This document shows, one piece after another, positions 35,557 to 46,247 of a stretch of 64,000 nucleotides of DNA. The stretch is taken from contig NZ_JAOANW010000010.1 of the NCBI RefSeq assembly GCF_026162365.1, positions 1 to 64,000 on the forward strand, read 5' to 3'. The notes below the pieces were generated by a model, which was given only the letters and a program-made list of their open reading frames with translations, made no database searches and had not been told where the DNA came from. Both the position numbers and the translations under genes were made by a program. This stretch comes from Nitratireductor luteus. GTDB lineage: Bacteria > Pseudomonadota > Alphaproteobacteria > Rhizobiales > Rhizobiaceae. The first letter of the stretch is position 1, and the number at the start of each line of letters is the position of its first letter.

Positions 35557-36792
35557 TTGCTCATCGGCACAAGGACGAGGAAAATTCTGGCCAAGGCGGT
35601 ACTGGTTGCCGCCGCTTGCGGCTTTGCCCTCGCCGTTGTTCCGCCCATTGCCGGCACCGCGGAGGCCCAGGAGCTGATCCGCAGGCGTGGTCTTCTCGAC
35701 ATGCTTTTCGGCGGGCCGCCGGAGCGCCAGCTACCGCCCGCGCAAGCCGCACCCAGCCGGCAACGGCAAAGCGCACCGCCTCCTTCCACGCGCAGGCAGT
35801 CGAGCAGACCGTCGCAGCGGGCCGCTCGCCCCGCCCCGCCACCGGAGCCTGAGGTCGAGAAACTGGAGAATGCGCGCGTTGTCCTCGTCGTCGGCGACTT
35901 TTTGGCAAGCGGTCTGGCCGAGGGCCTGCAGGCAGCCTACCAGGAATCGCCCGGCGTCGTCATCGTCGACCGCACCAATGGCTCCTCCGGCTTCGTGCGC
36001 GACGACTACTATGACTGGAATGCGGAAATCACCGGCATAGTGGAGGAGGTCGACCCGGCCGTGGTTGTCGTCATGATCGGTTCCAATGACCGCCAGCAGC
36101 TCGTCATCGACGGCCAGCGTGAACGCCCGCAAACGGAGCCCTGGATCCAAGAATATGAAAGGCGGGTGAACGCTTTCGCCACCGCGCTCAAGGATGAGGA
36201 CGTGCCCTTCATCTGGACCGGCATGCCGCCATTCAAATCGCCGAGCATGTCGTCCGACATGCTGGCCTTTAACGACCACTACAAGAAGGCCTCCGAGAAC
36301 GCCGGCGGGACTTTTGTCGACATATGGGAGGGCTTCGTCGACGAGAGCGGCGCCTTCGTCTTCACCGGACCCGATATCAACGGTCAATCCGTGCGCCTGC
36401 GTGGCAGCGACGGCATCAATTTCACCCGCCCGGCCAAGCGCAAGGCGGCATTCTACGTGGAAAAACCGCTGAACAAGCTGCTCGGCGACGCCGTGGCGCC
36501 CGACATCGAGCAGTTCGACATCCAGAATCTTCCGATGCCCGGCCTGCTGACGATAGAACCCGAGATGATCGACCGCACCGGACCGATCTCGCTGGCGGGC
36601 CCCGAACTGGACGGGAACAAGGAACTGCTGGGCGCCTCGCACCAACCCGTGCCCGAAACGGAAAAGCGATCGCCGCCCCTGGAAGCTGGAACCGTTCCAG
36701 GCAGGGCCGACAGCTTCGCTCTCGATCCGACCCCTGCCGGAGCTGAAACGGAAGACACCGCGGCCGAGACCACGACGTCGATCCTTCCCTGA
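35557..36792 (+). CDS. DUF459 SGNH-hydrolase-fold protein with altered catalytic motifs
   Basis: A 411-residue exported protein. After a signal peptide (about 8-38, ending AEA/Q) and a Pro/Arg/Ser-rich linker (about 50-105), residues 108-310 follow the SGNH fold: [31 protein letters not shown] and [13 protein letters not shown]. The block-I serine (GDS) is Phe115 and the block-V histidine (DGIH) is Asn288, so hydrolase activity is doubtful. The TTG at 35557 is taken as start because AAGGAGG lies 5 bases upstream; two earlier ATGs (35494, 35509) lack one. It follows the transglycosylase gene. Confidence 0.82.
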   Translation: MLIGTRTRKILAKAVLVAAACGFALAVVPPIAGTAEAQELIRRRGLLDMLFGGPPERQLPPAQAAPSRQRQSAPPPSTRRQSSRPSQRAARPAPPPEPEVEKLENARVVLVVGDFLASGLAEGLQAAYQESPGVVIVDRTNGSSGFVRDDYYDWNAEITGIVEEVDPAVVVVMIGSNDRQQLVIDGQRERPQTEPWIQEYERRVNAFATALKDEDVPFIWTGMPPFKSPSMSSDMLAFNDHYKKASENAGGTFVDIWEGFVDESGAFVFTGPDINGQSVRLRGSDGINFTRPAKRKAAFYVEKPLNKLLGDAVAPDIEQFDIQNLPMPGLLTIEPEMIDRTGPISLAGPELDGNKELLGASHQPVPETEKRSPPLEAGTVPGRADSFALDPTPAGAETEDTAAETTTSILP

Positions 36793-36816
36793 TACCTCAA
36801 TGGTGAGCCCCGCCGC

Positions 36817-38274
36817 TCAGCGCGGCAGAACCGTCTCGCCCATCAGAAACTCGTCGATCGCGCGAGCGGCCTGGCGGCCCTCACGAATTGCCCAGACCAC
36901 GAGCGACTGGCCGCGCCGCACATCGCCCGCCGCGAAGAAGCGGTCGACATTGGTGCGGTAGTCCTCATCGTTGGCCACCACGTTGGTCGAGTTGCGGCGG
37001 TCGGTTGTAGTCTCCAGCGTGGAGTCCAGTTCCCTGAGCACGCTCTCCTCGTTGGGCCCGGCAAAACCGATGGCGATAAAGGCGAGGTCGGCCTTGATGA
37101 TAAATTCCGTGCCCGCCACCGGCTTGCGCTTTTCATCCACCTCACAGCACTTCACGCCGGTCAGTTCGCCGTCCTCGTCGCCGACGAACTCGAGCGTGGC
37201 CACCTGGAACTCCCGTTCCGCGCCCTCCGCCTGCGATGAGGACGTGCGCATCTTGGTGGCCCAGTAAGGCCACACAGTAAGCTTGTCTTCCTTTTCCGGT
37301 GGCTTGGGGCGAATGTCGAGCTGGGTCACGCGCACCGCGCCCTGGCGGAACGCCGTGCCCACGCAGTCCGAAGCCGTGTCACCGCCCCCCACCACGACGA
37401 CATGCTTGCCGCCTGCCAGGATCGGCTCTTCCGGCCAGGCGGTGGACTGGATATCCTCTCCCCCTACCCGCTTGTTCTGCTGCACCAGGTAGGGCATGGC
37501 GTCATAGACGCCGTGAAGCTCCACGCCCGGGATGCCGGCAGGGCGCGGCTTTTCCGAACCGCCGCAATAAAGCACCGCTTCGTATTCGGCCAGCAGTTCC
37601 TCGACCGGCTTGTCCACGCCGACATTGACCCCGCAATGGAACACCACGCCTTCACCCTGCATCTGCTCGATGCGGCGGTCGATATAGTGCTTCTCGATCT
37701 TGAAATCGGGAATGCCGAAACGCATCAGCCCGCCGGGCCGGCTCTCGCGCTCGTAGACATGCACCTCGTGGCCGGCGCGGCCGAGCTGCTGGGCAGCCGC
37801 CATGCCAGCCGGGCCCGAACCGATGATCGCCACCCGCTTGCCGGTCTTCCTGTCGGCCGGCTGCGGGCGCACATAGCCCAGTTCATAGGCCTTGTCGGCA
37901 ATCGCCTGCTCGATGGTCTTGATGGCGACGGGAATGTCCTCGAGATTCAGTGTGCACGCTTCCTCGCATGGCGCAGGGCAGATGCGGCCCGTCCATTCGG
38001 GAAAGTTATTGGTCGAGTGCAGATTGCGGATCGCCGTCTCCCAGTCTCCCTGGTAGACGAGGTCGTTCCAGTCCGGGATCTGGTTGTGCACGGGACAGCC
38101 CGTCGGACCGTGACAATACGGAATCCCGCAGTCCATACAGCGCGCGGCCTGTTTCTCGACTTCCTTGTCCGACATAGGCAACGTGAATTCGCGGAAATGG
38201 CGAATGCGATCGGCCGCCGGCTGATACTTGTGCACCTGCCGGTCGATTTCGAGAAACCCTGTAACCTTGCCCAT
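36817..38274 (-). CDS. gltD: Glutamate synthase (NADPH) small subunit
   Basis: A 485-residue flavoprotein feeding electrons from NADPH to the large subunit. The N-terminal iron-sulfur motif has cysteines at 46, 49, 54 and 60 ([18 protein letters not shown]). The FAD-binding [20 protein letters not shown] and NADP-binding GGGDTASDC follow. The ATG at 38274 gives the family start MGKVTGFLE with AAGGGA upstream; an ATG two codons earlier is equally open. It is transcribed after gltB, separated by a 51-codon ORF and a 115-base gap. Confidence 0.94.
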   Translation of the reverse strand: MGKVTGFLEIDRQVHKYQPAADRIRHFREFTLPMSDKEVEKQAARCMDCGIPYCHGPTGCPVHNQIPDWNDLVYQGDWETAIRNLHSTNNFPEWTGRICPAPCEEACTLNLEDIPVAIKTIEQAIADKAYELGYVRPQPADRKTGKRVAIIGSGPAGMAAAQQLGRAGHEVHVYERESRPGGLMRFGIPDFKIEKHYIDRRIEQMQGEGVVFHCGVNVGVDKPVEELLAEYEAVLYCGGSEKPRPAGIPGVELHGVYDAMPYLVQQNKRVGGEDIQSTAWPEEPILAGGKHVVVVGGGDTASDCVGTAFRQGAVRVTQLDIRPKPPEKEDKLTVWPYWATKMRTSSSQAEGAEREFQVATLEFVGDEDGELTGVKCCEVDEKRKPVAGTEFIIKADLAFIAIGFAGPNEESVLRELDSTLETTTDRRNSTNVVANDEDYRTNVDRFFAAGDVRRGQSLVVWAIREGRQAARAIDEFLMGETVLPR

Positions 38275-38389
38275 ACTCATCCCTTGTTCCTGACGGCCCG
38301 ATCAGGCCCGCAACCAGTTTTCGATCCTCAATCCCGGAACCCGGGAGAATTCCTTGCCGCATCGTTCCGGGCACCCGTCACACCGGTGG

Positions 38390-38545
38390 CTACGACGGCC
38401 CCCAGTACCAGTAGGCAAACCCGATGACCGCACCCAATACGACGATTTCTGCTCCTGCCCTGCCAGCCATCAGATAGACTGCCATTGGAATCGCTACGGC
38501 GACCAGAAGCGACACCAGGGCGTGAACGAGCCTTAGCGCGCTCAC
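38390..38545 (-). CDS. Small membrane protein inside the glt operon
   Basis: A 51-residue protein read from a GTG that overlaps the gltB stop (GTGA, 4 bases), a translational-coupling arrangement. Two hydrophobic segments ([20 protein letters not shown] and [16 protein letters not shown]) would make a helical hairpin in the inner membrane, ending GPS. No family is recognised. Its position between gltB and gltD means it is made with glutamate synthase; whether it has a role in nitrogen assimilation is unknown. The overlap and membrane pattern support it, but it is too short to be certain. Confidence 0.6.
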   Translation of the reverse strand: MSALRLVHALVSLLVAVAIPMAVYLMAGRAGAEIVVLGAVIGFAYWYWGPS

Positions 38546-41500
38546 TCCGCCGCCACACCCATCCGCATACGCTCCATCTCTTCGAGCGCGCGGCGATACT
38601 CGACCGGCATCACCTTGCGAAATTTCGGCCGGTACTCCGCCCAATTATCGAGAATTACCCGCGCCCGCTCGGAGCCCGTGTAGTGGAGATGGTTGGCGAT
38701 CAGCTTGGCAAGGCGCTCTTCGTCGTGCCGGGTCATGTCGCCGGAGACGTCGACGCGCCCCTTGTGCGCAAGGTCGCCGCCGTGGTGGTGCAGCTTTTCG
38801 AGGATGTCGTCTTCCTCCGGCACCGGCTCCAGCTCGACCATCGCCATGTTGCAGCGTTCGGAGAAATCACCAACCTCGTCCAGCACATAGGCCACGCCGC
38901 CCGACATGCCGGCAGCGAAGTTGCGCCCCGTCTGGCCGAGCACGACCACCACGCCGCCCGTCATATATTCGCAGCCATGGTCGCCGACACCCTCCACGAC
39001 CGCAACCGCGCCGGAATTGCGCACGGCGAACCGCTCGCCGGCCACACCCCGGAAATAGCACTCGCCCTCGATGGCACCGTAGAGCACCGTATTGCCGACG
39101 ATGATGGACTCCTCCGGCACGATCTTCGACTGTTCCGAGGGTCTGATGACGATGCGACCGCCCGAGAGGCCCTTGCCGACATAGTCATTGCCGTCGCCGA
39201 TCAGCTCGAACGAGATGCCGCGCGCCAGGAATGCGCCGAAGGACTGGCCCGCCGTGCCCGTCAGGCGCACTGAGATAGTGTCGCGCTTCAGCCCCTTGTG
39301 GCCATAGCGTTTGGCCACCTCACCCGAAAGCATCGCTCCCGTGGAGCGGTCGATATTGCAGATGTCGAAGTCGAGCCGGACCGGTTCCCTGTTCTCCAGC
39401 GCCGGCATCGCGGCGGCGATCAGCTTGCGGTCAAGAATATCCTCGATCGGATGCTTCTGCCGCTCCGTCCAGCGGATTGCGTTGTCCGGTGCATCAGGCT
39501 TGAAGAAGATGCGGCTGAAATCAAGCCCCCGCGCCTTCCAATGCTCCACCAGGGTCCGCTTTTCCAGAAGCTGGGAATGACCGACGATCTCCTCGAGCTT
39601 ACGCACCCCCATCTCGGCCAGGAGTTGGCGCACTTCTTCGGCGATGTAGAAGAAGTAGTTGATGACATGCTCCGGCGTGCCCTTGAAGCGCTTGCGCAGC
39701 ACCGGATCCTGCGTGGCGATGCCAACGGGACAGGTGTTGAGATGGCACTTGCGCATCATGATGCAGCCCGCCGCGATCAGCGGTGCGGTGGAAAAGCCGA
39801 ACTCGTCCGCCCCCAGCAGCGCGCCGACGATCACGTCGCGCCCGGTCCTCAGACCCCCGTCGACCTGCAGCGCAACGCGCGAGCGCAGACCGTTGAGCAC
39901 CAGCGTCTGGTGCGTTTCCGCAAGGCCCATCTCCCACGGGCTGCCCGCGTGCTTGATGGAGGTGAGCGGCGAGGCGCCAGTGCCGCCATCATAGCCGGCA
40001 ATGGTGATGTGGTCGGCGCGCGCCTTGGCCACACCGGCCGCAACCGTGCCGACGCCGACCTCGGAGACGAGCTTGACCGACACGTCGGCCGTGGGATTGA
40101 CGTTCTTCAGGTCGAAGATGAGCTGCGCCAGATCTTCGATGGAATAGATGTCATGGTGCGGCGGTGGTGAGATGAGCCCGACGCCCGGCGTCGAGTGGCG
40201 TACCTTGGCGATGGTCGCGTCCACCTTGTGGCCGGGCAACTGCCCGCCCTCGCCCGGCTTTGCGCCCTGGGCCACCTTGATCTGCATCATGTCCGAATTG
40301 ACAAGGTATTCAGTCGTCACACCGAAGCGTCCGCTCGCCACCTGCTTGATGGCCGAGCGCTCGGGATTCATTGAGCCGTCGGGTAGCGGCAGGAAACGGT
40401 CTGCCTCCTCGCCGCCCTCGCCCGTGTTCGACTTGCCGCCGATGGCGTTCATGGCGCGCGCCAGCGTCGTGTGCGCCTCGCGGCTGATGGAACCGAAGGA
40501 CATGGCGCCCGTGGAGAAGCGCTTGACGATATCGACCGCCGATTCGACATCTTCCAGCGGCACCGGCTTGCGGCCCGTTTCGTTCGCCATCTTGATGCCG
40601 AACAGCCCGCGAATGGTCTTCGCACGCGCGCTCTCGCCGTTGATTAGATTGGAAAACTCCTGATAGGACTCCCACGACTTCTTGCGCACAGCGTGCTGCA
40701 AGGTGGCGACGGCATCCGGCGACCATATATGGTCCTCGCCGCGAATGCGGTAATTATATTCTCCGCCGACCTCCAGCGAGTCCTGCAACACCGGGTCCGG
40801 GCTGAACGCCGCGCTGTGCCGCAGGACGGTTTCGCGCGCGATCTCCTCCAAGCCGATGCCCTCGATGGTCGTCGCCGTGCCGGTAAAGTAGCGCTCGACG
40901 AAGTCGCTCTTCAGCCCCACCGCGTCGAAAATCTGCGCGCCGCAATAGGACTGGTAGGTAGAGATACCCATCTTCGACATCACCTTGAGGATGCCCTTGC
41001 CGATGGACTTGATATAGCGCTTCACCACCTCGTTCGGATCGACCTCCGGCGGGAACTCCCCGCGCGCATGCATGTCGAGCAGCGTGTCGAAGGCGAGATA
41101 GGGGTTGATGGCCTCGGCGCCATAGCCGGCAAGACAGGCGAAGTGATGCACCTCGCGCGGCTCACCCGATTCCACGACCAGCCCCACCGCGGTTCGTAGA
41201 CCCTTGCGGATGAGGTGATGATGCACCGCGGCCGTTGCCAGCAGCATCGGAATGGCGATCCGGTCCGGTCCCATCTGCCGATCGGACAGGATGATAATGT
41301 TGTAGCCGCCGGCCACCGCCGCTTCGGCGCGATCGCATAGCCGGTCGAGCGCACCGGCCATGCCGGCCGCCGCTTCAACCGCCGAATAGGTCACGTCCAG
41401 CGTCTTGGTGTCGAAGCGATCCTCGGTATGGCCGATGGAACGGATCTTCTCCAGATCGCCGTTCGTAAGGATCGGCTGGCGCACCTCCAGGCGCTTGCGG

Positions 41501-43290
41501 CGCGAGCTTCCTACCAGGTCGAAGATGTTCGGCCGCGGCCCGATGAAGGAAACGAGGCTCATCACCAGTTCCTCGCGGATCGGGTCGATCGGCGGATTGG
41601 TGACCTGGGCGAAATTCTGCTTGAAATAGGTGTAGAGCAGCTTCGACTTGTCCGACATCGCCGAGATCGGCGTATCGGTCCCCATGGATCCTATACCTTC
41701 CTGACCGGTGGTCGCCATCGGCGCCATCAGCATCCTGGTGTCTTCCTGCGTGTAGCCGAACGCCTGCTGGCGGTCGAGCTGCGACACATCCTTGCGCAGC
41801 GCCCGCGGCTCCACCGGGTTCAGCTCTTCCAGGATAAGCTGGGTGTTCTTCAGCCACTCCTTGAACGGATGCTTGGTCGCGATCTCCGCCTTCGACTCGT
41901 CATCGGATACGATACGCCCCTGCTCCAGATCGAGAAGCAGCATACGGCCCGGCTGCAGCCGCCACTTGGAAACGACGTTCTCCTCCGGCACTACCAGCGC
42001 GCCGGCTTCCGAAGCCATGATGACACGATCATCGTCCGTCACCAGATAGCGGGCTGGGCGCAAGCCATTGCGGTCCAGCGTCGCGCCGATTTGACGACCG
42101 TCGGTAAAGGCAACCGCCGCCGGACCGTCCCACGGCTCCATGAGCGCGGCATGATACTCGTAGAAGGCCTGACGTTCCGCGCTCATCAGCTTGTTGCCGG
42201 CCCACGCTTCGGGGATCAGCATCATCATGGCGTGCACCATGGGATAGCCGCCCTGGTAGAGGAACTCGAGCGCATTGTCGAAGCAGGCCGTGTCTGACTG
42301 ACCCTCGTATGAGATCGGCCACAGCTTGGAGATGTCGTTGCCGAACAGCTCCGAATCGACCGAAGCTTGGCGCGCGGCCATCCAGTTGACGTTGCCGCGC
42401 ACCGTGTTGATCTCGCCATTGTGGGCGACCATCCGGTAAGGGTGCGACAACTTCCAGGAGGGGAAGGTGTTGGTGGAGAACCGCTGATGCACCAGCGCCA
42501 GCGCCGATTCGAAACGCTCGTCCTTCAGGTCGTGGTAATAGGCGCCGAGCTGATAGGCGAGGAACATCCCCTTGTAGACGATGGTTCGCGCCGACAACGA
42601 CACGATATAGAAGCCGTTGTCCCTGCCTTCCGTTTCGTGATGAATGCGCCCGGAAATGACCTTGCGCAGGATATAAAGGCGGCGCTCGAAATCCTCTTCG
42701 TCCGTGACGCCCGCGCCGCGCGCGATGAAAACCTGCCGGTGGACAGGTTCCGCAGCAACGATCTCAGGGGCCTTGGACAGGCAGGAATTGTCGACCGGCA
42801 CGTCGCGGAAGCCGAGCAGGATTTGACCCTCCGAACGGACCGCATCCGCGATGACTTCCTCGATATGATCCTGCATGGCCTTGTCCTGCGGCATGAAGAC
42901 ATGGCCGACGCCATAGGTGCCGGGTGCGGGAAGTTCCAAGCCCTGCCTTGCCATCTCCTCGCGGAAGAGACCGTCGGGGATTTGCACGAGCATGCCAGCA
43001 CCGTCGCCTACCAGCGGGTCGGCACCCACCGCGCCGCGATGGGTGAGATTCTCCAGCATCGCCAGCCCGTCGCCGATGATGGAATGGGACTTCTTTCCTT
43101 TCATATGCGCAACAAAGCCCACGCCGCAGGCATCGTGCTCGTTGCGGGGATCATAAAGACCCTGCGCGGCCGGCAGGCCCCGCGCGGCATAAAAGGCACC
43201 GTTAGCCGTGGAACCGCGTTTGGCGGTGATCGTCCCGTCCTGTACGGCGGACATCCGTCCGATCGATACAGATGGCGTCATTTCCGTCAT
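38542..43290 (-). CDS. gltB: Glutamate synthase (NADPH) large subunit
   Basis: A 1582-residue enzyme converting glutamine plus 2-oxoglutarate to two glutamates. A 54-residue propeptide precedes the N-terminal-nucleophile cysteine C55 ([14 protein letters not shown]) of the glutaminase domain. A central domain, the FMN-binding synthase domain ([32 protein letters not shown]), the 3Fe-4S cluster segment [15 protein letters not shown] and a C-terminal GXGXG beta-helix domain ([20 protein letters not shown]) follow. The ATG at 43290 has GGAGGAA 7 bases upstream; the earlier ATG (43305) contains that site. A long upstream region with a palindrome precedes it. Confidence 0.95.
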   Translation of the reverse strand: MTEMTPSVSIGRMSAVQDGTITAKRGSTANGAFYAARGLPAAQGLYDPRNEHDACGVGFVAHMKGKKSHSIIGDGLAMLENLTHRGAVGADPLVGDGAGMLVQIPDGLFREEMARQGLELPAPGTYGVGHVFMPQDKAMQDHIEEVIADAVRSEGQILLGFRDVPVDNSCLSKAPEIVAAEPVHRQVFIARGAGVTDEEDFERRLYILRKVISGRIHHETEGRDNGFYIVSLSARTIVYKGMFLAYQLGAYYHDLKDERFESALALVHQRFSTNTFPSWKLSHPYRMVAHNGEINTVRGNVNWMAARQASVDSELFGNDISKLWPISYEGQSDTACFDNALEFLYQGGYPMVHAMMMLIPEAWAGNKLMSAERQAFYEYHAALMEPWDGPAAVAFTDGRQIGATLDRNGLRPARYLVTDDDRVIMASEAGALVVPEENVVSKWRLQPGRMLLLDLEQGRIVSDDESKAEIATKHPFKEWLKNTQLILEELNPVEPRALRKDVSQLDRQQAFGYTQEDTRMLMAPMATTGQEGIGSMGTDTPISAMSDKSKLLYTYFKQNFAQVTNPPIDPIREELVMSLVSFIGPRPNIFDLVGSSRRKRLEVRQPILTNGDLEKIRSIGHTEDRFDTKTLDVTYSAVEAAAGMAGALDRLCDRAEAAVAGGYNIIILSDRQMGPDRIAIPMLLATAAVHHHLIRKGLRTAVGLVVESGEPREVHHFACLAGYGAEAINPYLAFDTLLDMHARGEFPPEVDPNEVVKRYIKSIGKGILKVMSKMGISTYQSYCGAQIFDAVGLKSDFVERYFTGTATTIEGIGLEEIARETVLRHSAAFSPDPVLQDSLEVGGEYNYRIRGEDHIWSPDAVATLQHAVRKKSWESYQEFSNLINGESARAKTIRGLFGIKMANETGRKPVPLEDVESAVDIVKRFSTGAMSFGSISREAHTTLARAMNAIGGKSNTGEGGEEADRFLPLPDGSMNPERSAIKQVASGRFGVTTEYLVNSDMMQIKVAQGAKPGEGGQLPGHKVDATIAKVRHSTPGVGLISPPPHHDIYSIEDLAQLIFDLKNVNPTADVSVKLVSEVGVGTVAAGVAKARADHITIAGYDGGTGASPLTSIKHAGSPWEMGLAETHQTLVLNGLRSRVALQVDGGLRTGRDVIVGALLGADEFGFSTAPLIAAGCIMMRKCHLNTCPVGIATQDPVLRKRFKGTPEHVINYFFYIAEEVRQLLAEMGVRKLEEIVGHSQLLEKRTLVEHWKARGLDFSRIFFKPDAPDNAIRWTERQKHPIEDILDRKLIAAAMPALENREPVRLDFDICNIDRSTGAMLSGEVAKRYGHKGLKRDTISVRLTGTAGQSFGAFLARGISFELIGDGNDYVGKGLSGGRIVIRPSEQSKIVPEESIIVGNTVLYGAIEGECYFRGVAGERFAVRNSGAVAVVEGVGDHGCEYMTGGVVVVLGQTGRNFAAGMSGGVAYVLDEVGDFSERCNMAMVELEPVPEEDDILEKLHHHGGDLAHKGRVDVSGDMTRHDEERLAKLIANHLHYTGSERARVILDNWAEYRPKFRKVMPVEYRRALEEMERMRMGVAAE

Positions 43291-43774
43291 CGCTACTTCC
43301 TCCACGTCTGGCCCCGGGAGCCGGGGCGTCGATCACTTGCGGGCGGGCCTCGTCATTGGCGGCACATCCCGATTTTCAGCTCGGCGCATCTTTCGAAAAG
43401 CCGGAAGCGCGCTAGCCGCATTTGCCGGCATACGCATCTTCTTATGAGCGTTCCGCGCCGTATCCGCCGCCTCCCGCCGCGTTCGCACAAGCCAGATCGC
43501 CCGAACCGCTATTATAACCAATTCGGTCACTAGTTACGCGAATAAATAAGACAGTACTACTGTCCTATTTGCTGACATGCCAGAAAATCACAGATCGCAC
43601 AAGACGAAAACACAAAAATTCATCGGATTAGAGCAACAAAATTGCGGGATATCCGCCGAACCCGCAACTTCCGGAAGAGCGAAGCGCCCCTCCACAGGCC
43701 CCTCCGTGTCGGTCCCTTGCGTCCATCGCAGTCGACTGTCAATTTGCTGCCGCATCCATGGGATCCCAGCAAGT
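43291..43774. other. Divergent regulatory region gltB / aldolase-like gene
   Basis: 484 bases without a convincing gene. It holds the gltB leader (43291-43330), an AT-richer stretch around 43500-43570 and a 27-bp near-perfect palindrome at 43544-43570. A 66-codon in-frame extension of the aldolase gene begins at 43577 but is Arg/Ser/Cys-rich and unlike the family. Confidence 0.7.
43544..43570. promoter_or_regulatory. 27-bp near-perfect palindrome, probable operator
   Basis: Arms AAATAAGACAGTA and TACTGTCCTATTT around a central C match at 12 of 13 positions. The region is AT-rich compared with its surroundings and lies 205 bases before the aldolase-like gene and 254 before gltB. The size and symmetry fit a dimeric repressor site. 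I do not recognise the regulator. Confidence 0.6.
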
Positions 43775-44857
43775 ATGAATTTCGCCTCCGACAACTGGGC
43801 CGGAGCCCATCCGGCAATCAGTGCAGCCCTTCATCGTCACGCCGATGGCTTTGCGCCCGCATATGGAACAAGCGAACTCGACCGCAAGGTGGAAATGCGA
43901 TTCTGCGAGATATTTGAGCGTGAGGTCGCGGTCTTTTTTGTCGCCACCGGCACCGCCGCGAATGCGCTTTCGCTCGCCGCCGTCAACCGGCCCGGCGGAG
44001 TCGCCTTCTGCCACAACGAAGCCCATGCCCGCGAGGATGAAGGCGGCGCGCCCGAATATCTGACCGGCGGCGCACGCCTTTGCGGCATCTCCGGTGCCGA
44101 AGGCCGTATGGACCCTCAGACCCTTGAAGAAGCGATCGGTCGCTTCCCTCCCGAATTCGTCCATGCCGGCCAGCCCATGGCCGTTTCCCTGACCCAGGCC
44201 ACGGAAGTCGGCACCGTCTACAGCCTTTCCGACATTGAAGCGATCAGCGGCATTTGCCGCAATCATGCTCTTCCCCTGCACATGGATGGAGCCCGCTTCG
44301 CAAACGCGCTTGTGGCCCTGGACACCACACCGGCGGAAATGACCTGGAAGCGCGGCATCGACATCCTGTCCTTCGGCGGCACGAAGAATGGCTGCTGGTG
44401 CGCGGAGGCGATTGTCGTGATGGACCCGGAAAAGGCGCGAGACCTTCCCTTCATCCGCAAACGTGCCGCTCATCTCTTTTCCAAGAGCCGGTTTATCGCC
44501 GCCCAGTTCGACGCCTATTTCGAAAATGGCCTTTGGCTCCGAAACGCGTCTCACGCCAACGAGATGGCAAAGCGTCTGGCCGGCGCCCTGGAGGGGTCGT
44601 CCGACGCACGTCTTGCCTGGCGCCCCGGCGCAAACGAGGTGTTTGCCATTCTCTCATCGAAGGCAGTCGCTCATCTCGAGAAAAACGGCGCCCGGTTCCA
44701 TTCTTGGTCGGCTCCCAACGATGCCGCCGACAAGCCAGGCCCTGGGGAGGTACTCTGCCGGTTCGTCGCATCCTATGCCACCACGCCCGAGGAAATCCGG
44801 GAATTCGAGAAGCTCATCGGATCCATTCGCACCCCGTCCGGAAGAGTTCACGCATGA
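43775..44857 (+). CDS. Low-specificity L-threonine aldolase-like PLP enzyme
   Basis: A 360-residue pyridoxal-phosphate enzyme of the beta-eliminating lyase/threonine aldolase family, which splits threonine or allo-threonine into glycine and acetaldehyde. The start MNFASDNWAGAHP is typical. VFFVATGTAANALSL binds the cofactor phosphate, LPLHMDGARFANALVAL carries the ring-binding Asp, and the Schiff-base Lys is in LSFGGTKNGCW. The ATG at 43775 has only a weak ribosome-binding site, but homology begins exactly there. A 107-base gap with a hairpin separates it from the bufferin operon. Confidence 0.85.
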   Translation: MNFASDNWAGAHPAISAALHRHADGFAPAYGTSELDRKVEMRFCEIFEREVAVFFVATGTAANALSLAAVNRPGGVAFCHNEAHAREDEGGAPEYLTGGARLCGISGAEGRMDPQTLEEAIGRFPPEFVHAGQPMAVSLTQATEVGTVYSLSDIEAISGICRNHALPLHMDGARFANALVALDTTPAEMTWKRGIDILSFGGTKNGCWCAEAIVVMDPEKARDLPFIRKRAAHLFSKSRFIAAQFDAYFENGLWLRNASHANEMAKRLAGALEGSSDARLAWRPGANEVFAILSSKAVAHLEKNGARFHSWSAPNDAADKPGPGEVLCRFVASYATTPEEIREFEKLIGSIRTPSGRVHA

Positions 44858-44915
44858 GTGAACAAATATTCGCGTTCGATTGATTTCCAAGTGAACAGCG
44901 CCTCTGGAAAAGTTA

Positions 44916-44941
44916 TCGAGCCGGTCAACCTCCGGCTTCGA
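44916..44941 (+). promoter_or_regulatory. Hairpin upstream of bufA
   Basis: TCGAGCCGG (44916-44924) and CCGGCTTCGA (44932-44941) pair with one bulged base around a 7-base loop, followed by TTTAACC. It lies 23 bases before bufA. It could be a weak terminator for the aldolase gene, an operator, or a 5'-UTR element of the buf operon. Confidence 0.4.
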
Positions 44942-44964
44942 TTTAACCTCGAGAGGAGAAATGC

Positions 44965-45288
44965 ATGTCCACAAAGAACATAGTAGGCGCGGCCTATCTG
45001 GCCAGCGTCGTTACCGCCGCTCTTGCTTCAGGTGCCGCCGCGGCCCCGTTGAGCGAGGCCGAGGCCAAGGCTGCGATGGATGCCGGCATGGAGAAATGCT
45101 ACGGTGTCTCCCTAGCTGGCCAGAATGACTGCGCCGCCGGTCCCGGCACCACCTGCGCCGGCACTTCCAAGGTCGATTATCAGGGCAACGCCTGGAAATT
45201 CGTCGATGGCGGCACCTGCACCACGGTGGAATTGCCCGGCGACCGCATGGGCTCGCCTGAGCCGCTCGACAGGGACATCCCGTCGTAA
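44965..45288 (+). CDS. bufA: DUF2282 bufferin precursor peptide (BufA1-like)
   Basis: A 107-residue precursor of a ribosomally made, post-translationally modified peptide. The hydrophobic leader/signal (about 5-27, ending AAAA/P) would export it to the periplasm. The core carries four cysteines, C45, C56, C64 and C85, in [27 protein letters not shown] and GGTCTT, the pattern of DUF2282. In characterised bufferins a MNIO enzyme turns core cysteines into thiooxazole groups and the product sequesters copper. First gene of a four-gene operon. GAGAGGAG precedes the ATG; the ATG four bases earlier is out of frame. Confidence 0.88.
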   Translation: MSTKNIVGAAYLASVVTAALASGAAAAPLSEAEAKAAMDAGMEKCYGVSLAGQNDCAAGPGTTCAGTSKVDYQGNAWKFVDGGTCTTVELPGDRMGSPEPLDRDIPS

Positions 45289-45323
45289 GGCTGAAGCTCA
45301 GAAACTGCGCCGGGAAAAAGACC

Positions 45324-46247
45324 ATGGTGAATGAACTTCCAAAAAAGCCAGCAACTCATGGCCGTTTCCCGGCATTCAACCCTATCGGTCGTGCCGGCGC
45401 CAGCTTCAAGCCGCAGCATTTGGAAGCTATCGCTGCCGAGCCCGACTCTATTGGTTTTCTTGAAGTGCATGCGGAAAACTACATGGGCGCGGGAGGACCG
45501 CCGCACGCAGCGCTCACGAAAATCCGCGAAATGCTTCCCGTGTCGCTGCATGGCGTATGCATGTCCATCGGCGGCCTTGACCCGCTGGACAAGGAACATC
45601 TGGCACGTTTCGCCGGCCTCGTCGAACGCTACGAGCCCTGCCTCGTATCGGAGCACCTTGCCTGGTCGACCCATGACGACGTCTTCTACAACGACCTCCT
45701 TCCCCTGCCTTATACGAACGAAACGCTGGCGCATGTCTGCGCGCATATAGATCAGGTGCAGGAAGCCATCGGCCGGTCGATGCTTCTGGAAAACCCGTCC
45801 ACCTACGTGCTTTTCAAGGAATCCACGTGGAAAGAGACCGACTTCCTGCGCGAGGTCGTCCGCCGCGCCGGCTGCGGACTGCTGCTCGACGTCAACAATG
45901 TCTTCGTTTCCGCCACCAATCACGGCTACAGCGCTACCGAATATCTGGCCGACTTCCCCCTTGAGCATGTCGGCGAAATCCATCTGGCCGGCCATGACGA
46001 GCAGGAAGACGATGAAGGCGCGCCGCTGCTTATCGACAGCCATGACCGACCCGTGGCAGACCCGGTCTGGACCCTCTACGAGATGGTAATCGCCAGGCAG
46101 GGACCGATCACCACACTCGTCGAATGGGACGCCGACATCCCCGACTGGCCGGTGCTCAGATCCGAGGCCATGGCTGCCGAGACGATCCTGAAACGACAAA
46201 GCATCGCGCCTGACGCAGGAAAGCGCCATGCAATCCACCTCTCATAG
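45324..46247 (+). CDS. bufB: MNIO-family peptide-modifying enzyme (DUF692, BufB)
   Basis: A 307-residue multinuclear non-heme iron oxidase with a TIM-barrel fold. Candidate metal ligands are H49 ([11 protein letters not shown]), H76 (SLHGVCMS), E110-H111 (VSEHLAWS), E156 (LLENPS), D189/N192 ([10 protein letters not shown]), H220/H224 ([12 protein letters not shown]), H240 and E267/D269 (VEWDAD). The family oxidises cysteine side chains of its partner peptide, encoded 35 bases upstream. It overlaps bufC by 20 bases. The full set of ligands suggests an active enzyme. Confidence 0.92.
   Translation: MVNELPKKPATHGRFPAFNPIGRAGASFKPQHLEAIAAEPDSIGFLEVHAENYMGAGGPPHAALTKIREMLPVSLHGVCMSIGGLDPLDKEHLARFAGLVERYEPCLVSEHLAWSTHDDVFYNDLLPLPYTNETLAHVCAHIDQVQEAIGRSMLLENPSTYVLFKESTWKETDFLREVVRRAGCGLLLDVNNVFVSATNHGYSATEYLADFPLEHVGEIHLAGHDEQEDDEGAPLLIDSHDRPVADPVWTLYEMVIARQGPITTLVEWDADIPDWPVLRSEAMAAETILKRQSIAPDAGKRHAIHLS

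Noticed and set aside
42367-43533. 388-codon plus-strand frame opposite gltB
   Set aside because: Shadow of the glutamate synthase gene; no motif.
44858-44964. ECF-sigma (SigF-type) promoter of bufA
   Set aside because: GTTATC and CGAT are present but the spacing does not match a known consensus well enough to call.
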